From the NCBI GenBank assembly GCA_049941595.1, contig JBNFNA010000005.1:186001-250000 (forward strand): 64,000 nucleotides of DNA, written 5' to 3'. Positions 43,720 through 51,796 of the stretch are shown in pieces (position 1 is the stretch's first letter; each line of letters begins with the position of its first letter). The notes beneath the pieces were generated by a model. It made no database searches, was not told the origin of the DNA, and saw nothing but the letters and a program-made list of their open reading frames with translations. The stretch comes from Pasteurella sp049941595. GTDB lineage: Bacteria; Pseudomonadota; Gammaproteobacteria; Enterobacterales; Pasteurellaceae. Both the position numbers and the translations under genes were made by a program.

Positions 43720-44307
43720 ATGAAAAACGAGAAAAAACGCTTAATTATTGGGATTTCAGGGGCATCGGGAGCGATTTATGCTATCCGATTATTGGAAGTG
43801 CTAAAACCACTTGCCCATATTGAAACCCATTTAATTATCAGCAACGCAGCTAAGCAAACCATTGCAGCAGAAACAGATTACAGCATTCAAGATGTCAAAG
43901 TGCTTGCGGATGTGAATTATGATGTGCGTGATATTGGTGCCGCAATTTCATCAGGATCTTACCGCACTCTAGGGATGATTATCTTGCCTTGCTCGATTAA
44001 AACCCTGTCAGGCATTGCACATAGCTATACTGATGATTTAATCACCCGTGCGGCAGATGTGTGTTTAAAAGAGCGTAAACCTTTGGTGTTATGTGTGCGT
44101 GAAACGCCATTGCATTTAGGCCACTTACGTTTAATGACTCAAGCAGCCGAAATTGGCGCACAAATTATACCATTAATGCCAGCCTTTTATCATCACCCTA
44201 AAACCGTGCAAGATATTGTGGATCAAAGTGTGAATCGCCTTTGCGATCAATTTGAAATTCAGTTGGAACAGGATTTGTTTCAGCGTTGGGGCAGTGAGGA
44301 AAATTAA
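43720..44307 (+). CDS. ubiX: Flavin prenyltransferase UbiX
   Basis: A 195-residue enzyme that makes prenylated FMN, the cofactor of the UbiD decarboxylase in ubiquinone synthesis. The flavin loop GISGASGAIYAIRLL and the SSGSYRTLGMIILPCS segment are conserved. It commonly follows purF in gammaproteobacteria, but a terminator and about 95 bp separate them here. No strong ribosome binding site precedes the ATG. Confidence 0.94.
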   Translation: MKNEKKRLIIGISGASGAIYAIRLLEVLKPLAHIETHLIISNAAKQTIAAETDYSIQDVKVLADVNYDVRDIGAAISSGSYRTLGMIILPCSIKTLSGIAHSYTDDLITRAADVCLKERKPLVLCVRETPLHLGHLRLMTQAAEIGAQIIPLMPAFYHHPKTVQDIVDQSVNRLCDQFEIQLEQDLFQRWGSEEN

Positions 44308-44310
44308 AAA

Positions 44311-44340
44311 GCATAAAAAATGCCTGTATTACACAGGCAA
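44311..44340 (-). terminator. Terminator overlapping the moeB stop codon
   Basis: On the minus strand GCCTGT-GTAAT-ACAGGC is followed by a T6 run. The stem contains the last two codons and the TAA stop of moeB, an economical arrangement between convergent ubiX and moeB. Confidence 0.75.
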
Positions 44341-45051
44341 TCTTATTTCTCGAATTGACATCGTCATTCCGTCAATCATCAGCAGTCTTCCGCACAAATT
44401 CTTACCAATTTTTAACCGCACTTTGATCGCTTCTAACGCTTGAATTGAGCCAACAACGCCCACGATCGGGGCAAGCACACCAGCTTCCACGCAACTTAAC
44501 ACGTTTTCACCAAATAATTGGCTTAAATTACGGTAAGTTGGGGTATTTTCTTCATAAGTAAATACTGTGACTTGACCTTCCATTCGTATTGCTGCGCCAG
44601 ACACCAAAGGCACTTTGGCTTGTTGGCAACAACGATCAAGTTGATTGCGGATATCGACATTGTCAGTACAATCTAATACCACATCAAAGTGCGGTATTAT
44701 TTCTGTAAGTTTTTGCTCTGATAGTTTTTCATTGATAGTGTCGATTTGAATATGTGGATTCAAACGTTGTAATGACAAGCGAGCAGATTCCACTTTAGGC
44801 ATCTCTAAGCGGCAGTCATCGTGCAGCACTTGACGTTGTAAATTAGAAAGTGACACTGTATCAAAATCTAACAAGGTTAAATGCCCGACACCTGCCGTCG
44901 CCAAATATTGGCTTGCGGCACAACCTAAACCGCCCAAGCCAACAATCAACATTTTGCTGGCTTTTAGGTGTTCTTGACCGTCAAAATCTACTGCTTTGAG
45001 AATAATTTGACGGTTATAACGCAACTCTTCTTGATAACTTAATTCTGTCAT
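44329..45051 (-). CDS. moeB: Molybdopterin-synthase adenylyltransferase MoeB, zinc cysteines absent
   Basis: A 240-residue E1-like enzyme that adenylates MoaD for molybdopterin synthesis. The nucleotide motif GLGGLGCAAS, the conserved Arg in NLQRQVLH and Asp in LDCTDN are present. E. coli MoeB has two CxxC zinc pairs: the first aligns with TPTYRN here (no Cys), and this protein ends at EIRLPV just before the second. All four ligands are therefore missing. It follows moeA by 1 bp. A HesA/TcdA-type paralogue is less likely given the moeA neighbour. Confidence 0.88.
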   Translation of the reverse strand: MTELSYQEELRYNRQIILKAVDFDGQEHLKASKMLIVGLGGLGCAASQYLATAGVGHLTLLDFDTVSLSNLQRQVLHDDCRLEMPKVESARLSLQRLNPHIQIDTINEKLSEQKLTEIIPHFDVVLDCTDNVDIRNQLDRCCQQAKVPLVSGAAIRMEGQVTVFTYEENTPTYRNLSQLFGENVLSCVEAGVLAPIVGVVGSIQALEAIKVRLKIGKNLCGRLLMIDGMTMSIREIRLPV

Positions 45052-45052
45052 A

Positions 45053-46273
45053 TTAGCTGATCAAATGATTAAAAGGCTCGATAATTACCGTTTCGCCCGC
45101 TTCCACATTGCCACGTTCACGTTCTAACACGATGAAACAGTTACTTTTTACAAATGAACTGAATAAATGTGAACCTTGGAAACCTACTGGTTGCACTTCG
45201 ATTTGTCCGTTGCTATTCACTTGATAATAGCCACGTTGGAAATCTAAACGACCGGGTGCTTTTTTCATTTTCGTCGCAGCAATGGCAGAAAAACGTTGTG
45301 GTGCTTTCCATTGGCTGTAACCACTGAGTTTTGCGATAACAGGTTGGACTAATTGGTAAAAGGTAGCCAATGCAGAAACAGGGTTGCCCGGTAAACCGCA
45401 GAACCACGCATTTTCTAATTTACCAAAGGCAAACGGTTTGCCTGGTTTCATTGCGATTTTCCAGAAATTGATTTGTCCCACTTTTTCTAAAACAGTTTTG
45501 GTAAAGTCAGCTTCACCTACAGAAACACCGCCACTCGTAATCACAAGATCTGCTTGCTGTTGTGCTTTCACAAAGGCTTTCTCAAATTCTTGTTCATTGT
45601 CAGGCAATAAACCGAAATCCAAAATGTCACAATTCAATTTTTCTAACATCAATTTTACTGTGAAACGGTTGGTATCGTAAATTTGACCTTCTTTCAGTGG
45701 TTGACCTACGAGCACAAGCTCATCACCGGTGGAAAGCACGGCGACTTTCAAACGAGGGAACACTTTCACTTTATCAATGCCCAAAGAGGCGAGCAGTGGT
45801 AATGAAACGGCATTTAACAAATTGCCTTTAGCTAAAACCACATCGCCTTGTTTAACATCTTCACCAATTCTTCGAATATTTTGGCCGCACTTGATATTGG
45901 CTGGGAAAGTCACAGAACCGTCTTCATTCACAGTCACTTCTTCTTGCATCACCACGGCATCCGCACCTGCTGGTAACATAGCACCGGTCATAATACGCAC
46001 AGCACTTTGCGCAACCCATTCCCCAGTAAAAGGCGCTCCCGCAAAAGATTTACCCACCACAGATAGCGTTAAACTTTGTTCTAAATCGGCTAAACGCACC
46101 GCATAACCATCCATTGCAGAATTGTCGAAAGAGGGCACGTTGATCGGCGAAATCATATCTTCCGCACAAATGCGGTTTACTGCTTGTTCTAAAGAGATTT
46201 GTTCCGCCAGTTTGCTATCAGGCGAAGGCAGCGCGTCCAGCATTTGTGTCAGTGCTTGTTCAAGAGGCAACAT
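45053..46273 (-). CDS. moeA: Molybdopterin molybdenumtransferase MoeA
   Basis: A 406-residue enzyme that inserts molybdate into adenylated molybdopterin. Typical motifs are NVPSFDNSAMDGYA, PAGADAVVMQEE, STGDELV, TSGGVSVGEADF and LPGNPVSALATF. AAGGA precedes the ATG. It forms a two-gene operon with moeB and is divergent from folE; the same cluster occurs in H. influenzae. Confidence 0.96.
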   Translation of the reverse strand: MLPLEQALTQMLDALPSPDSKLAEQISLEQAVNRICAEDMISPINVPSFDNSAMDGYAVRLADLEQSLTLSVVGKSFAGAPFTGEWVAQSAVRIMTGAMLPAGADAVVMQEEVTVNEDGSVTFPANIKCGQNIRRIGEDVKQGDVVLAKGNLLNAVSLPLLASLGIDKVKVFPRLKVAVLSTGDELVLVGQPLKEGQIYDTNRFTVKLMLEKLNCDILDFGLLPDNEQEFEKAFVKAQQQADLVITSGGVSVGEADFTKTVLEKVGQINFWKIAMKPGKPFAFGKLENAWFCGLPGNPVSALATFYQLVQPVIAKLSGYSQWKAPQRFSAIAATKMKKAPGRLDFQRGYYQVNSNGQIEVQPVGFQGSHLFSSFVKSNCFIVLERERGNVEAGETVIIEPFNHLIS

Positions 46274-46514
46274 AAAAGAATCCTTTGTTGAATGAAATGG
46301 GCATTATTTTATACCAAAAACGTAAAAAGAGGGTTGATAAGCCTGATTATTTATAAAAATTTTTGAAAAATGACCGCACTTTTATCTGAAGTTCGAGTAT
46401 CGTCTAAAGTATAGACTTTAATATCAAACTTTTCATACGAGATATCGATCATTCTCATTTTATTCTTACGCAAGAGTTTGCTAGAATGTGCGGATTATTT
46501 ATCGGGAGTTTTAA

Positions 46515-47171
46515 ATGAACAAGATTTCACCAGAAGCAGAGAAAGTCCGCAACGCATTGTTAAGTAAGGGGATTGAAACCCCAATGATTCGCTTGGAGCA
46601 AGATAAAGATACTCGCCGAGTTGGAATCGAAAACCATATGCGTGAAGTGATGAAACTGATTGGTTTAGATTTACGTGATGATAGCTTAGAAGAAACGCCA
46701 GTCCGTTTGGCAAAAATGTTTGTAGATGAAATTTTTAGTGGATTGGATTATGCCAATTTTCCTAAAATCACTAACATTGAAAACCGTATGAAGGTGAGTG
46801 AAATGGTGTTGGTGAACGATGTGACGTTGACCAGTACGTGTGAGCACCATTTTGTGACAATTGATGGTATGGTTTCTGTGGCATATTACCCTAAAAAGTG
46901 GGTGATTGGTCTTTCAAAAATCAACCGTATCGTGTCGTTTTTTGCACAACGTCCTCAAGTGCAAGAGCGCTTAACAGAGCAAATTTTATTAGCATTCCAA
47001 ACGATTTTGGAAACCGAAGATGTGGCAGTGTATGTGAAAGCAACCCATTTCTGTGTGAAATGTCGTGGGATTAAAGATACAAATAGTTATACCGTCACTT
47101 CTGCATTTGGTGGCGTGTTCTTGGATGATCGTGAAACACGCAAAGAATTTTTAACGTTGATTAATAAGTAG
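46515..47171 (+). CDS. folE: GTP cyclohydrolase I FolE
   Basis: A 218-residue enzyme for the first step of tetrahydrofolate synthesis (GTP to dihydroneopterin triphosphate). The zinc ligands are Cys109 and His112 (STCEHHF) and Cys180 in FCVKCRG. The length is that of the E. coli toroidal decamer subunit. GGGAG precedes the ATG. A reverse uptake signal (46374) lies in the divergent region with moeA. Confidence 0.96.
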   Translation: MNKISPEAEKVRNALLSKGIETPMIRLEQDKDTRRVGIENHMREVMKLIGLDLRDDSLEETPVRLAKMFVDEIFSGLDYANFPKITNIENRMKVSEMVLVNDVTLTSTCEHHFVTIDGMVSVAYYPKKWVIGLSKINRIVSFFAQRPQVQERLTEQILLAFQTILETEDVAVYVKATHFCVKCRGIKDTNSYTVTSAFGGVFLDDRETRKEFLTLINK

Positions 47172-47211
47172 TTTAAGAAATTTTAAAAAAATCGACCGCA
47201 CTTTTGAATAG

Positions 47212-47246
47212 AAAGCCCCTTTAAGAACTCAAGGGGCTTTTGTTAT
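47212..47246. terminator. Bidirectional terminator folE/acs
   Basis: AAAGCCCCTT and AAGGGGCTTT pair over 10 bp (47212-47221 with 47231-47240) between convergent genes. Confidence 0.85.
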
Positions 47247-47250
47247 GGGT

Positions 47251-49212
47251 TTATAACCATTGTTGCTGTAATTGCCCAATGATTTGAGGGTTTTCTAAGG
47301 TAGAAATGTCTTGCGTAATCAATTCATTTTTCGCAATTGAACGCAACAAGCGACGCATAATTTTGCCAGAACGGGTTTTTGGTAAGTTGTCCGCAAAACG
47401 GATGTCTTCAGGGCGTGCAATTTTTCCAATTTCATTTGATACCCACTCTTTGAGTTCTTCCGCTAATTGACGTGCCTCATCCCCCTCTGGGCGAATATCA
47501 TTTAAGACCACAAATGCCACCACGGCTTCCCCTTTAATTTCATCAGGTTTACCGACAACTGCCGCCTCAGCCACTTTTGGATTGGCAACTAAAGCAGACT
47601 CAATTTCCATTGTGCCAAGACGGTGACCAGAAACATTTAACACATCATCGGTACGGCCTAAAATCCAGAAATAACCGTCTTTATCACGATGAGCGTTATC
47701 GCCAGCAATATAATATTTGCCACCATATTCTGGAGGGAAGTAAGTGGATTTATAACGTTCAGGATCGTTCCAAATGGTACGCAACATTGATGGGAATGGG
47801 CGTTTAATCGCTAATGCACCACCTTCTTCCACTTCACATTTTTGCCCGTTTTCATCGAGGACATCCGCCATAATACCTGGTAATGGAAGGGTGCAAGACC
47901 CTGGTTTAGTCGCAATAATCCCCGGCATTGGTGCAAGCATAATTGAGCCAGTTTCGGTTTGCCACCAAGTATCCACAATTGGGCAACGGCTTTTCCCAAC
48001 TACTTCATAGAACCACATCCACGCTGATGGGTTAATTGGTTCGCCCACGCTGCCAAGTAAGCGTAATGTCGATAAGTCATATTTATTCGGAATATGATCG
48101 CCTAAACGTGTTAAGGAGCGGATTAATGTCGGTGAAGTATAGAATACATTGACTTTGTGACGTTGTATCATACGCCAAATACGGCCTGGATCAGGGTAGC
48201 TTGGCACTCCTTCAAAAATCAGTTGTGTTGCACCATTAGCGAGTGGTCCGTAACAGACATAAGAATGACCTGTAATCCAACCTACATCAGCGGTACACCA
48301 GAATACATCATTGGGCTTATTATCAAACACATTGCGGAAAGAATTGAGTGCACCTAATAAATACCCCCCTGTGCTGTGAACAATCCCTTTCGGTTTGCCT
48401 GTTGAGCCGGATGTATACAAAATGAAAAGTGGATCTTCGGCATTCATCCATTCAGGTTCACAAAAGGCAGGTTGATTTGCGGTGAGTTCATCCCACCATA
48501 AATCACGTCCTTTTTTCCAAGGCGTATCAATATTTACCCGGTGGAAAACAACCACGTTTTCGATGGTTTTACAGCCCATATCTAAGGCTTCATCAACAGT
48601 TGCTTTTAATGGAATAATTTTTCCACCACGTAAGCCGCCGTTAGCTGTAATGACTAATTTTGCTTCAGCATCTTCAATGCGATCACGTAATGCACTTGCA
48701 GAAAATCCACCGAATACCACAGAGTGTACCGCACCAATTCGCGCACAGGCTTGCATTGCAATAACGGCTTCGACAATCATTGGGAGGTAAATAATAACGC
48801 GATCTCCTTTTTTTACACCAAGTTCACGCAAGGCATTGGCAAAACGGCACACACGGTTGTGTAATTTAGCATAAGTATAAAGTTGAACTTGACCAAAGTC
48901 AGATTCAAAAATAATGGCAGTTTTTTCAGACTTATCTGGGAGGTGGCGATCAAGGCAGTTATAAGAAACATTTAATGTGCCGTCTGAAAACCATTTATAG
49001 AAGGGGGCTTCTGAATCATCGAAAATATTCATAAACGGCTTTTTCCACGTGATAAGCTCACGTGCAAGATCACTCCAATAAGTTAAGTAGTCTTTATCCG
49101 CAAATTCCCATAATTCTTGATAACTCTCTAAGCCTGAAATATTGGCTTGACGGCGAAATTCATCTGTTGGTCTGAAAATGCGATTTTCTTTTAACATCGA
49201 ATTGTGCTGCAT
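47251..49212 (-). CDS. acs: Acetyl-CoA synthetase
   Basis: A 653-residue AMP-forming enzyme that scavenges acetate at low concentration. The P-loop-like motif is YTSGSTGKPKG, then DTWWQTETGS, and the C-terminal PKTRSGKIMRR contains the Lys that is acetylated to switch off family members. Length equals E. coli Acs. GGAGGA precedes the ATG. Together with ackA-pta it allows both acetate overflow and uptake. Confidence 0.96.
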   Translation of the reverse strand: MQHNSMLKENRIFRPTDEFRRQANISGLESYQELWEFADKDYLTYWSDLARELITWKKPFMNIFDDSEAPFYKWFSDGTLNVSYNCLDRHLPDKSEKTAIIFESDFGQVQLYTYAKLHNRVCRFANALRELGVKKGDRVIIYLPMIVEAVIAMQACARIGAVHSVVFGGFSASALRDRIEDAEAKLVITANGGLRGGKIIPLKATVDEALDMGCKTIENVVVFHRVNIDTPWKKGRDLWWDELTANQPAFCEPEWMNAEDPLFILYTSGSTGKPKGIVHSTGGYLLGALNSFRNVFDNKPNDVFWCTADVGWITGHSYVCYGPLANGATQLIFEGVPSYPDPGRIWRMIQRHKVNVFYTSPTLIRSLTRLGDHIPNKYDLSTLRLLGSVGEPINPSAWMWFYEVVGKSRCPIVDTWWQTETGSIMLAPMPGIIATKPGSCTLPLPGIMADVLDENGQKCEVEEGGALAIKRPFPSMLRTIWNDPERYKSTYFPPEYGGKYYIAGDNAHRDKDGYFWILGRTDDVLNVSGHRLGTMEIESALVANPKVAEAAVVGKPDEIKGEAVVAFVVLNDIRPEGDEARQLAEELKEWVSNEIGKIARPEDIRFADNLPKTRSGKIMRRLLRSIAKNELITQDISTLENPQIIGQLQQQWL

Positions 49213-49301
49213 AGTTCCTCCGAGTGGTGTTTGGATAATTTTGGAGTCGTTTCACTGTAATTTATGTTTATAAAATGTTCAATGGTTGTTAATAAAATGT
49301 T

Positions 49302-49317
49302 ATTGAGCGAGATCACA
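49302..49317 (-). promoter_or_regulatory. Candidate CRP half-consensus site before acs
   Basis: ATTGAGCGAGATCACA has one perfect arm (TCACA) and one 3 of 5 arm. CRP activates acs in E. coli. The rest of the 49213-49481 gap is AT-rich with no other clear site. Confidence 0.3.
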
Positions 49318-49481
49318 TTTCTGGAAAAAAGACATGATCAAATGGAGAAAAAGAGATCTGAAATCATAGTTACTTATTAATATAAGAGGAAAAAGCACCT
49401 GTTTTGTCCTTTGGTCTGGCTAGGATATTCGGTATAATGCTCCGTTTAAATCATCCCAAGTGAAAATAGGAATATATAGAA

Positions 49482-50285
49482 ATGAAAATTATCTCTTTTA
49501 ATATTAACGGATTGCGCGCACGCCCACATCAATTAGAGGCTATTATTGAAAAATATCAGCCTGATGTTTTAGGGTTACAAGAAATTAAAGTGGCGGATGA
49601 AGTATTTCCTTATGAATTGGTTGAACACTTGGGGTATCACGTTTTTCATCACGGTCAAAAAGGGCATTATGGTGTTGCACTTTTTACTAAACAAGAGCCA
49701 AAAGCGGTTCGTAAAGGTTTTCCAACGGATGCCGAAGATGCGCAAAAACGCATTATTATGGCAGATTTTGAAACTGATTTTGGTTTGTTAACCGTGATTA
49801 ATGGCTATTTCCCGCAAGGTGAAAGCCGTCAACACGAAACGAAATTCCCTGCAAAAGAAAAATTCTATGCTGATTTGCAACAATATTTAGAAAAAGATCA
49901 CAATGCAGATAATCCAATCATTATTATGGGGGATATGAATATTAGCCCAACCGATTTGGATATTGGTATTGGTGATGAAAATCGCAAACGCTGGTTACGC
50001 ACGGGTAAATGTTCTTTCTTACCTGAAGAAAGAGAGTGGATGAACCGTTTATATGGCTATGGTCTAGTGGATACTTTCCGTCATCTCAATCCAGATGTAA
50101 ACGATAAATTCTCGTGGTTTGATTATCGCTCAAAAGGGTTTGATGATAATCGTGGTTTACGTATTGATCATATTATTGCTAACCATAGTTTAGCCGCTCG
50201 ATGTGTTGATACTGGGATTGCGTTAGATATTCGAGCAATGGACAAACCTTCAGATCACGCACCAGTGTGGGCTGAATTTAGATAA
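49482..50285 (+). CDS. xthA: Exonuclease III
   Basis: A 267-residue AP endonuclease and 3'-5' exonuclease of base excision repair. Conserved blocks are SFNINGLRARPHQLE, LGLQEIKV (metal-binding Glu), GDMNISPTDLDIG (catalytic Asp and Asn), and C-terminal DHIIAN with SDHAPV (catalytic Asp-His). AGGA precedes the ATG. The following unknown gene starts after 9 bp. Confidence 0.96.
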   Translation: MKIISFNINGLRARPHQLEAIIEKYQPDVLGLQEIKVADEVFPYELVEHLGYHVFHHGQKGHYGVALFTKQEPKAVRKGFPTDAEDAQKRIIMADFETDFGLLTVINGYFPQGESRQHETKFPAKEKFYADLQQYLEKDHNADNPIIIMGDMNISPTDLDIGIGDENRKRWLRTGKCSFLPEEREWMNRLYGYGLVDTFRHLNPDVNDKFSWFDYRSKGFDDNRGLRIDHIIANHSLAARCVDTGIALDIRAMDKPSDHAPVWAEFR

Positions 50286-50294
50286 GGTAACATA

Positions 50295-51068
50295 ATGGAT
50301 TACGAAAAAAGTTGGCAAACTTACCGCTCAATGTTGAATGATGCGTTGGCGATTTTTTCAATTAATTTGGATATTTTGAAAAAATTTCCCTCCGAAAATA
50401 TGCATAAAGTTGTGCAGTTTTCATTGCCCTATCAAGCAGATGAAAACGGGTTGCCTGATGCTAATCATTACCAAGAATTAATGAACCAGATTTTTAAAAT
50501 TTTGGTTCAAGTGGGCGCACTTTCTAACACGTTGTATGCGGGGTATGTTTTTTCTTTAGGCAAAGCACAGCTGTATTTTTACTGCCAAGAGCAAGAGCCA
50601 ATTTTAGAGGTGCTAAAGCAATTTGAGCAAATTGATGAAAGCTCAGTACAAGACGATCCAAACTGGGATACTTATTTTGATTTCTTATTGCCATCGCCAT
50701 TAGAAATGAAAATTAATGCCACAGAAGAAGTCCTTGAAATGTTGACTCAAAATGGCCGTGATCTTTCAGATACGTTTTTGGTTGAGCATAGTTTTCATTT
50801 TGAAGATGAAAATAGTATGTACCGTTTTATGGAGCATTTGAACTTGCAAAATACGGATTTTGTTGCAATGAAATACAGCAATGCACCGGTTGTGATAGAG
50901 GACGAAGAGCCTTTCTATGTTGTCAAACTAGAACAAGAATTAATGCTAAATACATTAGAGATTTTTGGCTATGTTGAAGAGTTTGAAAATATGGCGTCAC
51001 AATTTGGTGGTGAATATATCGGCTGGGAATGCGATGCAATTAATGCAGATAAAGGGCAATTGAATTAA
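50295..51068 (+). CDS. Conserved protein (TIGR01619/HI0040-like), unknown function
   Basis: A 257-residue acidic cytoplasmic protein with no membrane segments. It resembles the HI0040-type family adjacent to xthA in Haemophilus, with a DUF695-like N-terminal half (WQTYRSMLNDALAIFSINLDI) and a C-terminal half ending QFGGEYIGWECDAI, similar to RraB-type domains. The N-terminal half (1-130) may bind one ligand and the C-terminal half (140-250) another; this is inference. AAGG precedes the ATG; 9 bp from xthA suggests an operon. Confidence 0.8.
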   Translation: MDYEKSWQTYRSMLNDALAIFSINLDILKKFPSENMHKVVQFSLPYQADENGLPDANHYQELMNQIFKILVQVGALSNTLYAGYVFSLGKAQLYFYCQEQEPILEVLKQFEQIDESSVQDDPNWDTYFDFLLPSPLEMKINATEEVLEMLTQNGRDLSDTFLVEHSFHFEDENSMYRFMEHLNLQNTDFVAMKYSNAPVVIEDEEPFYVVKLEQELMLNTLEIFGYVEEFENMASQFGGEYIGWECDAINADKGQLN

Positions 51069-51087
51069 GGTAACAAAATAAATAGAG

Positions 51088-51114
51088 ATGAGGGCACAAT
51101 GCCCTCATTTTTTA
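51088..51114. terminator. Terminator between the HI0040-like gene and ydjA
   Basis: ATGAGGGCA and TGCCCTCAT (9 bp, 3-nt loop) are followed by T6; the genes are convergent. Confidence 0.85.
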
Positions 51115-51122
51115 TGTCTTTT

Positions 51123-51677
51123 TTATAAGTAAGTCACAAAATCCTCAATGTTTTGGATTTTTTTCTCACGCTCATTTTTGTCTTCGGCAGTGCCAAGCAT
51201 TACTAATCCAATCACTTGATCTTGTTCTTCACAATTAAAAGCTTTGCGTAATGCGCTACCGTTTACCCATTTGCCTGAAATCCAAACATTCGCAAACCCC
51301 TGTGCATTGGCGGCTAATTGGATGGCATAAGTAGCACAGCCGGCACTCAACATTTGTTCCCAACCTGGTACTTTGGGGATATCTTTTTTAATTTTGGCAA
51401 CAACACCAATGACCATCGGGGCACGATGGGCAAGATTTTCGGCTTTTTTTAATGCTTCTTCACCCAAGTTAAATTCTTCAACGGTGGCTTGCAAAAGTGT
51501 TTTAAATTTATCTAATCCTGCACCTTCAATAACAATAAATCGATACGGATGTAATCGACCGTGATCCGGCACATTTAACGCAGACTGGAAGATGTGTTTG
51601 AGTTGTTCTTTATTCGGTGCGGGAGCTGATAATTTTTTTTCTGAACGACGTGTTGTTAATAATTGTAATATTTCCAT
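51123..51677 (-). CDS. ydjA: Nitroreductase YdjA
   Basis: A 184-residue FMN-dependent oxidoreductase of the minimal nitroreductase group. The N-terminal LLTTRRSEKKLSAPAPNKEQL binds FMN phosphate, and PDHGRLHPYRFIVIEG is the hallmark of the YdjA subgroup. It forms a homodimer in E. coli; the natural substrate is unknown. CGGAGA precedes the ATG. It is divergent from sppA, as in E. coli (ydjA-sppA). Confidence 0.92.
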   Translation of the reverse strand: MEILQLLTTRRSEKKLSAPAPNKEQLKHIFQSALNVPDHGRLHPYRFIVIEGAGLDKFKTLLQATVEEFNLGEEALKKAENLAHRAPMVIGVVAKIKKDIPKVPGWEQMLSAGCATYAIQLAANAQGFANVWISGKWVNGSALRKAFNCEEQDQVIGLVMLGTAEDKNEREKKIQNIEDFVTYL

Positions 51678-51796
51678 TGTCTTCTCCGTCTAAGCAAAGT
51701 GCGGTCAATTTTAGCATATTTTTTATTGAGCGTTTTATTGAAACTCAAGTTTGTGCTATGTTAGCGAATATTATTTTGTCATTTAATTGAGGTTAT

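Noticed and set aside
45729..46106. A 125-codon plus-strand frame inside moeA
   Set aside because: Shadow of the conserved moeA reading frame with no start signals of its own.
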